64,000 nucleotides of DNA from Neorhizobium populisoli. Lineage in GTDB: Bacteria > Pseudomonadota > Alphaproteobacteria > Rhizobiales > Rhizobiaceae. A program made the translations under genes and the position numbers. Of this stretch, positions 25,882 to 35,229 are shown one piece after another. The notes beneath the pieces were generated by a model. That model made no database searches, was not told the origin of the DNA, and worked only from the letters and a program-made list of their open reading frames with translations. Position 1 is the first letter of the stretch. The number at the start of each line of letters is the position of its first letter. The stretch lies in the NCBI RefSeq assembly GCF_019430945.1, contig NZ_JAHYCB010000006.1, positions 248,001 to 312,000 on the forward strand. Reading direction: 5' to 3'.

Positions 25882-26190
25882 TCAATGCCACTCGTTGAAA
25901 CCGTTGAAACGCGTATCGATGTTCTTCATCCAGTGACCAAGGCCACCGAAAAGCACGGAGATGTCGTATTTCCATTCCAGCATCAGCAGGCTGAAGCTCA
26001 TGCCCTCCGTGGCATGCCCCTGGGCCGCGAGCTGGGTACGGAGGAAATCCATCTTGGCGGTCGGAGAAGAGAGGATCGTCGAGCTCAGACCCCCATTGCC
26101 ATCGATGCCACTGCCGATACCATTATCGACACTGGCATCGATCCGGCCGGCTTCAAGTTTCGAGTTGGAAAACACGCTGTCTTCGGTCAT
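25882..26190 (-). CDS. Hypothetical protein, 102 aa
   Basis: The start at ATG 26190 is preceded by AAGGAAGGA on the minus strand, a strong ribosome site. The N-terminal 40 residues are Gly/Ser/Asp-rich (RIDASVDNGIGSGIDGNGG). The C-terminal 55 residues contain a hydrophobic helix-like part and aromatic residues (EGMSFSLLMLEWKYDISVLFGGLGHWMKNIDTRF). No signal peptide or known domain is visible. It is divergent from the small exported protein gene at 26360. Function is unknown. Confidence 0.6.
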   Translation of the reverse strand: MTEDSVFSNSKLEAGRIDASVDNGIGSGIDGNGGLSSTILSSPTAKMDFLRTQLAAQGHATEGMSFSLLMLEWKYDISVLFGGLGHWMKNIDTRFNGFNEWH

Positions 26191-26359
26191 ATCTCGGTCC
26201 TTCCTTGTGAAGAGGTTGACCTTGCGGAAAGGGCGGAGGCCGGTTCGATTGATCGGCTCGCCTTCCTGAAATATGTGTCGTGTTCCGATATAAATTCAAG
26301 AAAGGCACGGTTGTGCCGTCCACAAGAGATCGTGATCGGTGGAAGGAAAAGGGCGGGGC

Positions 26360-26620
26360 ATGAGAACGGTTTCGGCAGGGGTTTCGATGGCGGCGGCAAC
26401 GGTCGCGGCGCTGTTTTTCATGACGGCGCCGGCAATGGCCGCCTCTCCGGCGGCCGAAAGGCTCGATTGCGCCAATGTGGCCCGGCAGGCGACGCGGGAA
26501 CAGGGTGGGCGCCTGCTCTCGGTCCGGGTCAACAACGGCCAATGCGTCATCAGCATTCTGGTGCAGCGCGAGAAAAGCCGGCCACGCAAACTGATCATCC
26601 GCGCCGACCCGAAAAAATAG
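26360..26620 (+). CDS. Small exported protein, possibly PepSY-like
   Basis: The 86-aa product has a signal peptide (hydrophobic residues about 7-25, ending PAMAAS). The mature part of about 58 residues (NVARQATREQGGRLLSVRV, then CVISILVQ and KLIIRADPKK) resembles a single PepSY domain, with two Cys that may form a disulphide. In rhizobia small periplasmic PepSY-like proteins can modulate sensor kinases, but no kinase is adjacent here. The start at 26360 is chosen over 26339 because it begins the signal peptide cleanly. Confidence 0.6.
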   Translation: MRTVSAGVSMAAATVAALFFMTAPAMAASPAAERLDCANVARQATREQGGRLLSVRVNNGQCVISILVQREKSRPRKLIIRADPKK

Positions 26621-26658
26621 GCCGTGAGACGGCGGTAGGGCGACGGGCGACGCGCCGC

Positions 26659-27111
26659 CTACCCGCTGTGGTTTTCCTTGAGCTCGGTCAGAAGCTCGAT
26701 CAGCTCCGGCGCCATATGGCGCACTTCCCGCAAATGAATGGCCCCGAGCCGCATCAGCAATTCATCCGCCTGCCCGGTGAGTTCGATCGTCTGGCGGCGC
26801 TTGTCGCCGGGATCGGTACGTCGGGTCACGTAACCGGCGAGAACCAGGCGGTGGACGAGTTCCGACGTGCTGTGCGGCGCGATCAACAGCCGTTCCGCGA
26901 GAATGCCGATCGTCATCGGCGCGCCACCGCGATAGCCCTTGATGGCCAGCAGCGCCTGATGCTGCTGGCTGGGAAGCCCTTCCGCCTGCGCCGCCGAAGA
27001 GGAAAAATCCAGAAAGTGGCGCAAGGTATAGCGCAGGTTCGCCAGCGCCTCGTATTCGGCCTCGGTGGGGATTTCGGGCTGGGCCTCGCCCGGCACGTCA
27101 CTCGTGTCCAT
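26659..27111 (-). CDS. MarR-family transcriptional regulator
   Basis: The 150-aa protein has the MarR winged helix (MTIGILAERLLIAPHSTSELVHRLVLAGYVTRRTDPGDKRRQTIELT, about residues 65-115) flanked by dimerisation helices. The start at ATG 27111 follows AAGGG at proper spacing; ATG 27114 is adjacent. MarR proteins repress nearby genes and are released by phenolic or oxidative signals. The target here could be the 87-aa gene upstream on the same strand or the gene itself. No clear palindrome was noted. Confidence 0.88.
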   Translation of the reverse strand: MDTSDVPGEAQPEIPTEAEYEALANLRYTLRHFLDFSSSAAQAEGLPSQQHQALLAIKGYRGGAPMTIGILAERLLIAPHSTSELVHRLVLAGYVTRRTDPGDKRRQTIELTGQADELLMRLGAIHLREVRHMAPELIELLTELKENHSG

Positions 27112-27177
27112 CATATCCCTTGCATTGCAATCATCGGACGCGACTTTGCGTTACCGGCGACCGGCCCGCAAGGGCCT

Positions 27178-27441
27178 TCAATGACGGCGCCTGAGCTGCG
27201 GCGTCGGAAGGTCGGACGGCGTGATCCAGACGCGGCCGTCGAAGGCGACGTCGCCGCAATCGAGCTTGCGGCTGGCGATGGTTTCGATGAGGGAAAGTTT
27301 CGAGCCGACATCGCCGATCATGCGGTCATTGACGACGCAGACCGCTTGGCAGGTGCTGCCGTCGTGCGTGTCATCCCGCATGACGATCAATGTGTGATGG
27401 CTTGTTCGCAGGATTTTGTCTGGCAGTGTCACGAGCCTCAT
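27178..27441 (-). CDS. Hypothetical protein, 87 aa
   Basis: The start at ATG 27441 is supported by a strong GGAAGGAGAGGAGC upstream. The product (MRLVTLPDKILRTSHHTLIV, then CQAVCVVNDRMIGDVGSKLSLIE and RKLDCGDVAFDGRVWI) is soluble with three Cys and no signal peptide. It is encoded between a MarR gene and a divergent ankyrin gene. No family was recognised. Confidence 0.6.
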   Translation of the reverse strand: MRLVTLPDKILRTSHHTLIVMRDDTHDGSTCQAVCVVNDRMIGDVGSKLSLIETIASRKLDCGDVAFDGRVWITPSDLPTPQLRRRH

Positions 27442-27520
27442 GCTCCTCTCCTTCCAATGCGCGATAATACCGGCCAATGCGCGATAATGCGTGGCGGGTA
27501 GCGGCTGAGGCTCGGAGAAT

Positions 27521-28210
27521 ATGGTTAACAAAAGGTTAATACGGATCGGCAGATGGGCGGCGCGCATGGTCGCCGCAGGCGCGATGCTTGGCATGACGAT
27601 GGGAGCGGCTATGTCGGAAACACAGGAAAACCAGCTGTTCGAAGCGGCCGGGCGGGGCGACGCCGCGGCAATCGGAAGGCTCGTTTCGCAGGGCGTAAAA
27701 ATCGATGCCCGCAACGATCTCGGCGAGACCGCCCTGCTCGTCGCCACCCATGCCAACCATGTGGATGCGGCGAAAAGGCTGATCGAGGCCGGCGCCGATG
27801 TGAACGCCAAGGACAAGATCAACGACAGTCCGTATCTTTATGCCGGTGCCCGCGGGCATCTCGACATCCTCAAGCTGACGCTGTCGCACGGCGCCGACCT
27901 CAAAAGCACCAACCGTTATGGCGGCACGGCGCTGATCCCGGCCTCGGAGCGCGGTCATGTGGATACCGTGAGGACGCTGATCGAGGCTGGCGTGAACATC
28001 GACCATGTCAACAGTCTCGGCTGGACGGCGCTTCTGGAGGCCGTGATCCTTTCCGACGGCGGACCGCGCCATCAGGCAATCGTCACGCTGCTGGTCGATG
28101 CGGGAGCAAATATCGGCCTTGCCGACAAGGACGGCGTGACGGCGCTGCAGCATGCGAAATCGCGAAGTTATCGGGAGATCGCGGAGATTTTGGAGAAGGG
28201 GAAGCGGTGA
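27521..28210 (+). CDS. Exported ankyrin-repeat protein
   Basis: The 229-aa protein has an N-terminal signal sequence (RWAARMVAAGAMLGMTMGAAMS) and about five ankyrin repeats. Typical units are NDLGETALLVATHANHVDAAKRLIEAGADVNAKD, NRYGGTALIPASERGHVDTVRTLIEAG and DKDGVTALQHAKSRSYREIAEIL. Ankyrin repeats bind other proteins. In bacteria such periplasmic proteins occur with catalases or as stress adaptors, but no partner is evident here. The gene starts 80 bp from the divergent 87-aa gene. Confidence 0.88.
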   Translation: MVNKRLIRIGRWAARMVAAGAMLGMTMGAAMSETQENQLFEAAGRGDAAAIGRLVSQGVKIDARNDLGETALLVATHANHVDAAKRLIEAGADVNAKDKINDSPYLYAGARGHLDILKLTLSHGADLKSTNRYGGTALIPASERGHVDTVRTLIEAGVNIDHVNSLGWTALLEAVILSDGGPRHQAIVTLLVDAGANIGLADKDGVTALQHAKSRSYREIAEILEKGKR

Positions 28211-28240
28211 TATGGCTCGCCTTCGGCCTCTCATTTTCTG

Positions 28241-28319
28241 CCGTCACCCTCGGCCTTGTGCCGAGGATCTAACCACGTCTGACGTGGACAGATGCTCGGG
28301 ACAGGCCCGAGCATGACGG
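28241..28319. repeat. Intergenic palindromic repeat with CCGTCA/TGACGG ends
   Basis: The block is bounded by CCGTCA (28241-28246) and TGACGG (28314-28319). It contains the hairpins CCTCGGCCTTGTGCCGAGG and ATGCTCGGG/CCCGAGCAT. It lies between the convergent ankyrin and liuC genes and may also act as a terminator. The form is typical of alphaproteobacterial intergenic repeats. Confidence 0.6.
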
Positions 28320-28360
28320 AGGAGAGCTCCATGTGGCTCTGCCTTAGAAAGGCTGTGAGC

Positions 28361-29152
28361 TCAGCCCTTCACCCAAGGCATCGGTTGCCTGGCCAGAAAC
28401 GCCTCGATACCCGCCCTGCCCTCGTCGCTTTCCCAGCGATCGGCAAGCAGGCCGATACTGTAACCGACCGGATCGTCGGCGGCATCACGGGCAAGGGCCT
28501 GGACGAGGGTCTTGGCACTGGCGACGGCGCCCGGGGCACATTCGAGGAAGGCCGCCACTTCAGCCTCGACCGCCGCATCAAGCTCATCGGCGGGACACAC
28601 GACCGAAACGAGACCGATATCGCGGCCCGCGGCCACGTCGAAACGGCGGGCATTGAGGAAGAAACGCCGCGCATGGCCTTCACCGATGCGGCGGACGACA
28701 TAAGGCCCGATCGTTGCCGGGATGAGGCCGAGCCGGGTTTCCGTCAGAGCCAGCTGTACGCCCTCCACCGCAACGACGATATCGCAGACGGACATCAGGC
28801 CGATGCCGCCGCCAAAGGCATTGCCCTGCACCCGGCCGATCAGCGGTTTCGGCAGCTCGTCCAGCGCCTTCAGCATCAATGCCAGTTCGGTGGCGCCATC
28901 GATCTTGCCCTGGCGATCCTTGGCGGCCTGATCGCGCATCCAGCCGAGATCACCGCCGGCGCAGAAGGTCGGTCCGGCGGCCGCCAGCACCACGACGCGC
29001 ACCGCTTCATCCGCCGCCAGCCGTTTTGCGGCATCGGCAAGCTCGGCGATCATCGCGGCATTCATGGCATTGTGCTTGTCCGGCCGGTTGAGCGTCAGGA
29101 TGGCGACGCCGCGGGCATCGGTGTCCAGCGTCAGCGTTTCGTAACCGGCCAT
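28361..29152 (-). CDS. liuC: Methylglutaconyl-CoA hydratase (enoyl-CoA hydratase family)
   Basis: The 263-aa crotonase-family enzyme has the oxyanion motifs HNAMNAAMI and FCAGGDLGWM and the segment GNAFGGGIGLMSVCDIVVA, followed by ETRLGLIPATIGPYV with the catalytic Glu. In leucine breakdown it hydrates 3-methylglutaconyl-CoA to HMG-CoA. The specific role is inferred from the cluster: HMG-CoA lyase lies immediately upstream with a one-base overlap, and methylcrotonyl-CoA carboxylase genes precede. It is the last gene of the unit. Confidence 0.88.
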   Translation of the reverse strand: MAGYETLTLDTDARGVAILTLNRPDKHNAMNAAMIAELADAAKRLAADEAVRVVVLAAAGPTFCAGGDLGWMRDQAAKDRQGKIDGATELALMLKALDELPKPLIGRVQGNAFGGGIGLMSVCDIVVAVEGVQLALTETRLGLIPATIGPYVVRRIGEGHARRFFLNARRFDVAAGRDIGLVSVVCPADELDAAVEAEVAAFLECAPGAVASAKTLVQALARDAADDPVGYSIGLLADRWESDEGRAGIEAFLARQPMPWVKG

Positions 29153-30009
29153 CAGCGCGCTCCCCTCAGACTACGGGCAAAGGCTTCCGCTTCGGCCAGC
29201 CGGCCGCGGTCTATCCCGGTTTCGAAGCCGAGGGCGATCAGATGATCCACTGTGCTGCCGGTCGCGACATTGCCTTCCGCTCCCGGCGCATAAGGACAGC
29301 CGCCGAGCCCACCGGCGGCGGCATCGAAGACGCGCAGGCCCTTTTCGAGCGAGACCGAGATGTTGTCGAGCGCGCGGCCGTTGGTGTCGTGGAAATGACC
29401 GGCCAGCCGTTCTGCCGGCAGCCGTTCCAGCACGGCGTCGAGCATCTGCGCCACCCGTTCGGGCGTGCCGGTGCCGATCGTATCGGCCAGCGCCACTTCG
29501 TAACAGCCGAGCGCGGCAAGTTCGACCGCCACGCGGGCGACATTTTCCGGTGGCGTTGGGCCGTCGAAGGGGCAATCCACGGCGCAGGAAACATAGGCCC
29601 TGACCGGGATGCCATCCGCCCTCGCCTTCTCCACCAGGGGCGCAAAGCGTTCGAGGCTTTCGGCGATCGAGCAATTGATGTTGCGCCGGCTGAACCCTTC
29701 CGAGGCGGAAGCGAAGACCGCCACCTCATCCGCCCGTGCCGCAACCGCGCCATCGTAGCCGCGCAGATTGGGGGTGAGCGCCGTGTAGAGCGTGCTCGGC
29801 CGCCGGGCGATGCCGGCCATCACCTCGGCGCCATCCGCCATTTGCGGCACCCAGTCTGCCCGCACGAAACTGGTCACTTCGATCTTTTCGAAACCGCAGG
29901 CGGAGAGAAGATCGACCAGCCGGATCTTGTCCTGCGTCGGGATGATGCGTTTCTCGTTCTGCAGGCCGTCGCGCGGCCCCATTTCGTGGATGCGGACGAA
30001 ATCACGCAT
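29152..30009 (-). CDS. liuE: Hydroxymethylglutaryl-CoA lyase
   Basis: The 285-aa HMGL-family TIM barrel starts RDFVRIHEMGPRDGLQNEK, the typical active-site beta-1 strand with Arg-Asp. AGHFHDTNGRALDN carries the metal-binding His pair, and GGLGGCPYAPGAEGNVAT is the conserved Cys loop. It cleaves HMG-CoA to acetoacetate and acetyl-CoA, the last step of leucine catabolism. It overlaps the carboxylase alpha gene upstream by 8 bp and liuC downstream by one base, so translation is probably coupled. Confidence 0.95.
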   Translation of the reverse strand: MRDFVRIHEMGPRDGLQNEKRIIPTQDKIRLVDLLSACGFEKIEVTSFVRADWVPQMADGAEVMAGIARRPSTLYTALTPNLRGYDGAVAARADEVAVFASASEGFSRRNINCSIAESLERFAPLVEKARADGIPVRAYVSCAVDCPFDGPTPPENVARVAVELAALGCYEVALADTIGTGTPERVAQMLDAVLERLPAERLAGHFHDTNGRALDNISVSLEKGLRVFDAAAGGLGGCPYAPGAEGNVATGSTVDHLIALGFETGIDRGRLAEAEAFARSLRGAR

Positions 30010-31996
30010 CGCCGCTCTCCGCAGACGGCTCCAGCACCAGCAGCACCGTGCCCTCGGCCACCTGTTCGCCCTCTGCGACCAACACGTCGGCGATCTTTCC
30101 GTCGCGCGGAGCGGCCAGCGTCAGCTCCATCTTCATCGCTTCCATCACCGCCAGCGTCTCGCCCTTGGTAACGATGGCGCCCGGCACGGCGCGAAGGAGT
30201 TTCACAAGGCCCGGCATCGGGGCGATAACTCGGTCACCGCCGCCGGCAGCCTCATCGTCGCCGGCCAGCGGATCGATCAAACCGAACTGCCAATTTTCCC
30301 CGCCCTGGAAGACGGTGATAGTCTCATCGTCAGAGACGGCATGAAGCCGGTGGCTCAGCCCATCGATTTCCAGACTGTAAGTATCGGCGGAGCGAGAAAG
30401 GCGCAGGTGACGGATCTTGTTTTCGATCGTGACGGCATATTGCCCATCTCCCTCTGCGCTGAAGGAGACAGGAATGTGCTCGCCGCGATGCTGCAATTCG
30501 ACAAAATCGGCAGCGTCCGACCATAGGCGGAATCCGGATAGGCTTGCCCAGGGATCGGCCGAGGTTTCCAGGCGGAGTGCGCCGGCAAAGGCCAGCGCGG
30601 CGAGCGCAATCGCCTCCGGCGGCGCTGCATGCACCATGGTCAGTTCGGCGAGATGCCGGTCGATCAGGCCCGTATCGGGGCGCCCTTGCGCAAAATCCGC
30701 CTGCATCGTTAGCCGGCGAAGGAACGCGGCGTTGGTGGTGACGCCGGTAGTGCGGACTTCGCGAAGGGCATTGGAGAGGCGCGACAAGGCGGTGGCGCGA
30801 TCCGGCCCATGCGTGATGATCTTGGCGATCATCGGGTCGTAGAAGGGCGAGATATGATCGCCAGAGCGCACGCCGCTATCGACCCGGGCAGACGTTTCGG
30901 GGAGATCGAGATGGGTGAGCGTGCCGGTGGCCGGCAGGAAACCGCGCTCGGCGTCTTCCGCATAAAGCCGCGCCTCGAAGGCCCAGCCATGGATGGAAAG
31001 CTCGTCCTGCCGCTTCGGCAGAGGTTCGCCGGATGCGACGCGCAGTTGCCATTCAACCAGATCGACGCCGGTGATGGCTTCCGTCACCGGATGCTCGACC
31101 TGCAGGCGGGTGTTCATCTCCATGAACCAGAAACGGTCCGCCTTCAGCCCTTCGGAAGCGTCCGCGATGAACTCGATCGTGCCGGCGCCGGAATAGGAGA
31201 TCGCCTCGGCAGCCTTGACTGCCGCCTCGCCCATGGCGCGGCGCATCTCCTCCGGCATGCCGGGGGCGGGAGCCTCCTCGATGACCTTCTGGTGGCGGCG
31301 CTGGGCGGAACAATCGCGCTCGAAGAGATGCACGACGTTGCCGTGGTCGTCGCCGAACACCTGGATTTCGATATGGCGCGGATGGGTGATGTATTTTTCG
31401 ATCAGGCAAGCAGCATCGCCGAATGCGGCCTGCGCCTCTCGCTGGGCCGACGCCAGCGCCTCCTTGAAACCCGCCGCGTCTTCAACCCGCCGCATGCCCT
31501 TGCCGCCACCGCCGGCACGCGCCTTGATCAGGATCGGAAAACCGATGCGCTCGGCTTCGGCCTGCAGGAAATCCGGGGCCTGGTTACTTCCGTGATAACC
31601 GGGCACGACAGGCACACCGGCCTTCTCCATCAGCGCCTTGGCGGCATCCTTGAGGCCCATGGCGCGGATGGCCTTGGGCGACGGGCCGATGAAACGGAGG
31701 CCGGCGGATGCGACCGCTTCGGCAAAATCCGGATTTTCGGAGAGGAAGCCGTAGCCGGGATGGATGCTGTCTGCGCCGGTCTTGCGGGCCGCCTCGATGA
31801 TGATGTCGCCGCGCAGGTAGCTTTCGGCAGCCGGGGATGCGCCGATATGCACGGCCTCGCCGGCAAGCGAGACGTGCAGGGCATCGCGGTCGGCATCCGA
31901 GTAGACGGCGACGGTGGCGACGCCAAGCCGGTGGCAGGTGCGGATGACGCGGCAGGCGATCTCGCCGCGGTTGGCGATGAGGACTTTTTTCAGCAT
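30002..31996 (-). CDS. liuD: 3-Methylcrotonyl-CoA carboxylase, biotin-containing alpha subunit
   Basis: The 664-aa subunit has a biotin carboxylase domain (residues 1 to about 450; KKVLIANRGEIACRVIRT, ARAGGGGKGMRRV ATP-grasp loop, EMNTRLQVEHPVTE), a linker/BT domain, and a C-terminal biotinyl domain with VMEAMKMEL, where the Lys carries biotin. It carboxylates biotin for transfer to methylcrotonyl-CoA by the beta subunit. Its gene is separated from the beta gene by about 320 bp of repeats, unlike the tight spacing usual in this pathway. It overlaps liuE by 8 bp. Confidence 0.95.
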   Translation of the reverse strand: MLKKVLIANRGEIACRVIRTCHRLGVATVAVYSDADRDALHVSLAGEAVHIGASPAAESYLRGDIIIEAARKTGADSIHPGYGFLSENPDFAEAVASAGLRFIGPSPKAIRAMGLKDAAKALMEKAGVPVVPGYHGSNQAPDFLQAEAERIGFPILIKARAGGGGKGMRRVEDAAGFKEALASAQREAQAAFGDAACLIEKYITHPRHIEIQVFGDDHGNVVHLFERDCSAQRRHQKVIEEAPAPGMPEEMRRAMGEAAVKAAEAISYSGAGTIEFIADASEGLKADRFWFMEMNTRLQVEHPVTEAITGVDLVEWQLRVASGEPLPKRQDELSIHGWAFEARLYAEDAERGFLPATGTLTHLDLPETSARVDSGVRSGDHISPFYDPMIAKIITHGPDRATALSRLSNALREVRTTGVTTNAAFLRRLTMQADFAQGRPDTGLIDRHLAELTMVHAAPPEAIALAALAFAGALRLETSADPWASLSGFRLWSDAADFVELQHRGEHIPVSFSAEGDGQYAVTIENKIRHLRLSRSADTYSLEIDGLSHRLHAVSDDETITVFQGGENWQFGLIDPLAGDDEAAGGGDRVIAPMPGLVKLLRAVPGAIVTKGETLAVMEAMKMELTLAAPRDGKIADVLVAEGEQVAEGTVLLVLEPSAESGDA

Positions 31997-32031
31997 GGGA
32001 GCGTCCTCGAACGGTGCGGCAAGCTCCCAAT

Positions 32032-32239
32032 CTTCCCCCTTGCGGGGAGTGAAGAGCGGTCAGGCATAGCCTGAGCAATCGATCCAGTGGATCGATTGCA
32101 GCGATGAACGCCCGGAGCGTAAGCGGAGGGCCGAGCGCCAGCGGCGGCAGAGGGGGGTGGTTCAGCAAACTCTACCGTCGGGTATGTGGCACCACCCCCA
32201 TCTGTCAGCTCCGCTGACATCTTCCCCGCAGGGGGGAAG
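32032..32239. repeat. Intergenic mosaic repeat between the two carboxylase subunit genes
   Basis: The gap 31997-32317 has no gene. It holds several palindromes: CTTCCCCCTTGCGGGGAG (32032-32049), CAATCGATCC/GGATCGATTG (32076-32098) and CTTCCCC/GGGGAAG (32221-32239). The first matches the hairpin at 54949-54967, and the second is related to the repeat at 5472-5496. Insertion of a mosaic repeat inside the catabolic unit is likely. Confidence 0.6.
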
Positions 32240-32317
32240 AAAAGGCTGCGGCATGGACTTTGCGCAACATCAGCGCACAAATCGTGGGAACGGAACAACA
32301 AGCCCATCACCGCCCCC

Positions 32318-33925
32318 TCACATACGAAACACGCCAAAGCGTGTCTCCTCGATCGGCGTATTCAGCGCAGCCGACAAGCTCAGCGCCAGAACCTGCCGCG
32401 TCTTCGCCGGATGAATGATCCCGTCATCCCAAAGCCGTGCCGAGGCATAAAGCGGATGGCTCTGTTCCTCGAACTGGTCCAGCACCGGCTGCTTGAACGC
32501 CGCCTCTTCTTCCGCGCTCCAGCTCTTGCCGCCGCGTTCGATCGCATCGCGGCGGACGGTTGCCAGCACGCCGGCGGCCTGCGGGCCGCCCATGACGGAG
32601 ATGCGGCTGTTCGGCCAGGTCCAGAGGAAACGCGGCGAATAGGCCCGTCCTGCCATGCCGTAATTACCGGCGCCGAAGGAGCCGCCGACAAGGATGGTGA
32701 CCTTGGGCACGGAGGTGGTGGCCACCGCGGTCACCAGCTTGGCGCCGTGCTTGGCAATACCTTCCGCCTCGTATTTGCGGCCGACCATGAAGCCGGTGAT
32801 GTTCTGCAGGAAAACCAGCGGGATCTTTCGCTGCGAGCAGAGTTCGATGAAATGCGCGCCCTTTTGGGCACTTTCGGAGAAGAGCACGCCGTTGTTGGCG
32901 ATTATGCCGACCGGAATGCCGAAGACACGTGCGAAACCGCAGACCAAGGTCGTGCCGAAACGGGCCTTGAACTCGTCGAAACGGGAACCGTCGACCACGC
33001 GGGCGATCACCTCGCGGATGTCGTAAGGCGTCGAGAGCGAGGCCGGGACGATGGCGGCGATCTCTTCCGGGTCGTAGAGCGGGTCTTCGGGTTTTGCGAG
33101 CAGCGCCGTCTCCGGCTTGCGGGCGTTAAGGCCTGCAACGGCGCGGCGGACCAGCGCCAGCGCATGGTCATCGTCGCGGGCAAGATGGTCGGCGACGCCG
33201 GACAAGCGGGTGTGGACATCGCCGCCGCCCAGGTCTTCGGCGGAAACCTCTTCGCCGGTGGCGGCCTTCACCAAAGGCGGGCCGGCGAGAAAGATCGTAC
33301 CCTGATCCCTGACGATGATCGCCTCATCGGACATGGCCGGCACATAGGCGCCGCCTGCCGTGCAGGAGCCCATGACGGCGGCGATCTGGGCGATGCCTTG
33401 TGCCGACATCTGCGCCTGATTGAAGAAGATACGGCCGAAATGATCGCGATCCGGAAACACCTCGTCCTGGTTCGGCAGGTTGGCGCCGCCGGAATCGACC
33501 AGGTAAACACAGGGCAGACGGTTTTCGGCGGCGATCTCCTGGGCACGGAGATGCTTCTTCACCGTCATCGGATAATAGGTGCCGCCTTTCACGGTGGCAT
33601 CATTGGCGACGATCATCACCTCGCGGCCCTCGACCCGGCCGATACCAGTGACGATGCCGGCGGAGGGACTTGCGCCGCCATAAAGCCCATGCGCGGCTGT
33701 GGCGCCGATTTCGAGGAAAGGCGAGCCATGGTCGAGAAGCCGTGCGATCCGTTCGCGTGGCAAGAGCTTGCCGCGCTTCACATGCCGCGCCCTCGCCTCC
33801 TCGCCGCCACCAGCTTCGGCGAGATCAATCGCCGCTCTGACTTCGGCGAGTTTCGCCTGCATGGCGGCACGGTTCGATTCGGCGGCTTCACTGCGGAGGT
33901 TCAACTGTGAGCGAAGCACGGCCAT
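32318..33925 (-). CDS. liuB: 3-Methylcrotonyl-CoA carboxylase, carboxyltransferase beta subunit
   Basis: The 535-aa acyl-CoA carboxyltransferase has the two crotonase-like halves: the acyl-CoA side ([36 protein letters not shown]) and the carboxybiotin side ([56 protein letters not shown]). It moves the carboxyl group from biotin to 3-methylcrotonyl-CoA. The start ATG 33925 overlaps the stop of the dehydrogenase gene (TGATG). The frame runs further upstream inside that gene, without coding meaning. Confidence 0.95.
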   Translation of the reverse strand: MAVLRSQLNLRSEAAESNRAAMQAKLAEVRAAIDLAEAGGGEEARARHVKRGKLLPRERIARLLDHGSPFLEIGATAAHGLYGGASPSAGIVTGIGRVEGREVMIVANDATVKGGTYYPMTVKKHLRAQEIAAENRLPCVYLVDSGGANLPNQDEVFPDRDHFGRIFFNQAQMSAQGIAQIAAVMGSCTAGGAYVPAMSDEAIIVRDQGTIFLAGPPLVKAATGEEVSAEDLGGGDVHTRLSGVADHLARDDDHALALVRRAVAGLNARKPETALLAKPEDPLYDPEEIAAIVPASLSTPYDIREVIARVVDGSRFDEFKARFGTTLVCGFARVFGIPVGIIANNGVLFSESAQKGAHFIELCSQRKIPLVFLQNITGFMVGRKYEAEGIAKHGAKLVTAVATTSVPKVTILVGGSFGAGNYGMAGRAYSPRFLWTWPNSRISVMGGPQAAGVLATVRRDAIERGGKSWSAEEEAAFKQPVLDQFEEQSHPLYASARLWDDGIIHPAKTRQVLALSLSAALNTPIEETRFGVFRM

Positions 33926-35088
33926 CAAGCCGTTTCCTTGAACAGTTCGCGGCCGATCAGCATGCGGCGGATTTCGGAGGTGCCGGCGCCGATCTCCATC
34001 AGCTTGGCGTCTCGCAGCAGGCGGCCAGTCGGGTTGTCGTTGATATAGCCATTGCCGCCGAGGATCTGGATTGCCTGCAGCGCCTGCTGGGTGGCCTGTT
34101 CGGAAGCGTAAAGGCAGCAGGCGGCGGCATCCTGCCGTGTCACCGCGCCGCGATCGCAAGCGGCGGCCACCGCATAAACGTAGGACCGGGCGGAGTTCAT
34201 CGCCGTGTACATGTCGGCGACCTTGGCCTGGATCAGCTGGAACTCGCCGATCGCCTGGCCGAACTGTTTTCGTTCATGGACGTAAGGCATGACCACATCC
34301 AGGCAGGCATGCATGATGCCGATACCGATCGCCGAGAGCACGACGCGCTCATAGTCGAGGCCCGACATCAATACGCGGACACCGCCGCCTTCGGTGCCCA
34401 TGACGTTTTCGGCGGGCACCTCGCAATCGGAAAACACCAGTTCGCAAGTGTTGGAGCCGCGCATGCCGAGCTTGTCGAGTTTCTGGGCGGTCGAGAAACC
34501 TTTAAAACCTTTTTCGATCAGGAAGGCGGTAATGCCTTTCGGGCCGGCTTCCGGATCGGTCTTGGCGTAGACGACCAGCACATCCGCATCCGGGCCGTTG
34601 GTGATCCACATCTTGTTGCCGTTCAGCACGTAACGATCACCGCGCTTTTCAGCCCGAAGCTTCATCGAAACGACGTCGGAACCGGCGCCGGGCTCGGACA
34701 TGGCGAGCGCACCGACATGTTCGCCGGAGCACAATTTCGGCAGGTAACGGGCCTTCTGCTCGGCATTGCCATTGCGGTTGATCTGGTTGACGCAGAGATT
34801 GGAATGGGCGCCGTAGCTGAGCGAGATCGAGGCGGAAGCACGCGCCAGTTCCTCGACGGCGACGGCATGGGCGAGGTAACCGAGGCCCGAACCACCGAAA
34901 TCCGGATCGGCGGTGATGCCGAGCAGGCCGAGATTTCCGAGTTCCGGCCAGAGATCGCGGGCGAATTCATTGCTGCGGTCGATCTCGTCGGCGCGCGGGG
35001 CGAGCTTGTCCTGGGCGAAACGGTGAACGGTCTCGCGCACCGCCTCGACCTCCTCGCCGAGTGCGAAATGCATGCTTGCGTGGAACAC
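33925..35088 (-). CDS. liuA: Isovaleryl-CoA dehydrogenase
   Basis: The 387-aa acyl-CoA dehydrogenase oxidises isovaleryl-CoA to 3-methylcrotonyl-CoA with FAD and passes electrons to ETF. Family marks are [62 protein letters not shown] and the C-terminal [43 protein letters not shown]. The segment [17 protein letters not shown] supports the isovaleryl subgroup. It is the first gene of the leucine unit; a GGGAGGAGA site precedes the start. No LiuR-type MerR regulator gene is adjacent. Confidence 0.94.
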   Translation of the reverse strand: MFHASMHFALGEEVEAVRETVHRFAQDKLAPRADEIDRSNEFARDLWPELGNLGLLGITADPDFGGSGLGYLAHAVAVEELARASASISLSYGAHSNLCVNQINRNGNAEQKARYLPKLCSGEHVGALAMSEPGAGSDVVSMKLRAEKRGDRYVLNGNKMWITNGPDADVLVVYAKTDPEAGPKGITAFLIEKGFKGFSTAQKLDKLGMRGSNTCELVFSDCEVPAENVMGTEGGGVRVLMSGLDYERVVLSAIGIGIMHACLDVVMPYVHERKQFGQAIGEFQLIQAKVADMYTAMNSARSYVYAVAAACDRGAVTRQDAAACCLYASEQATQQALQAIQILGGNGYINDNPTGRLLRDAKLMEIGAGTSEIRRMLIGRELFKETA

Positions 35089-35229
35089 CTTGTCTCCTCC
35101 CGGTGTGCCAATGTCTTATCCAAGAAGTTGTGGGGCGGAAGGGGCGAGCCGTCAATGGCTGCTAAGCCGCCGAGAACACATCGCAATATCCGGTCCCGCC
35201 GGCAGCGATCCGCGAAACAAAGATTATGT

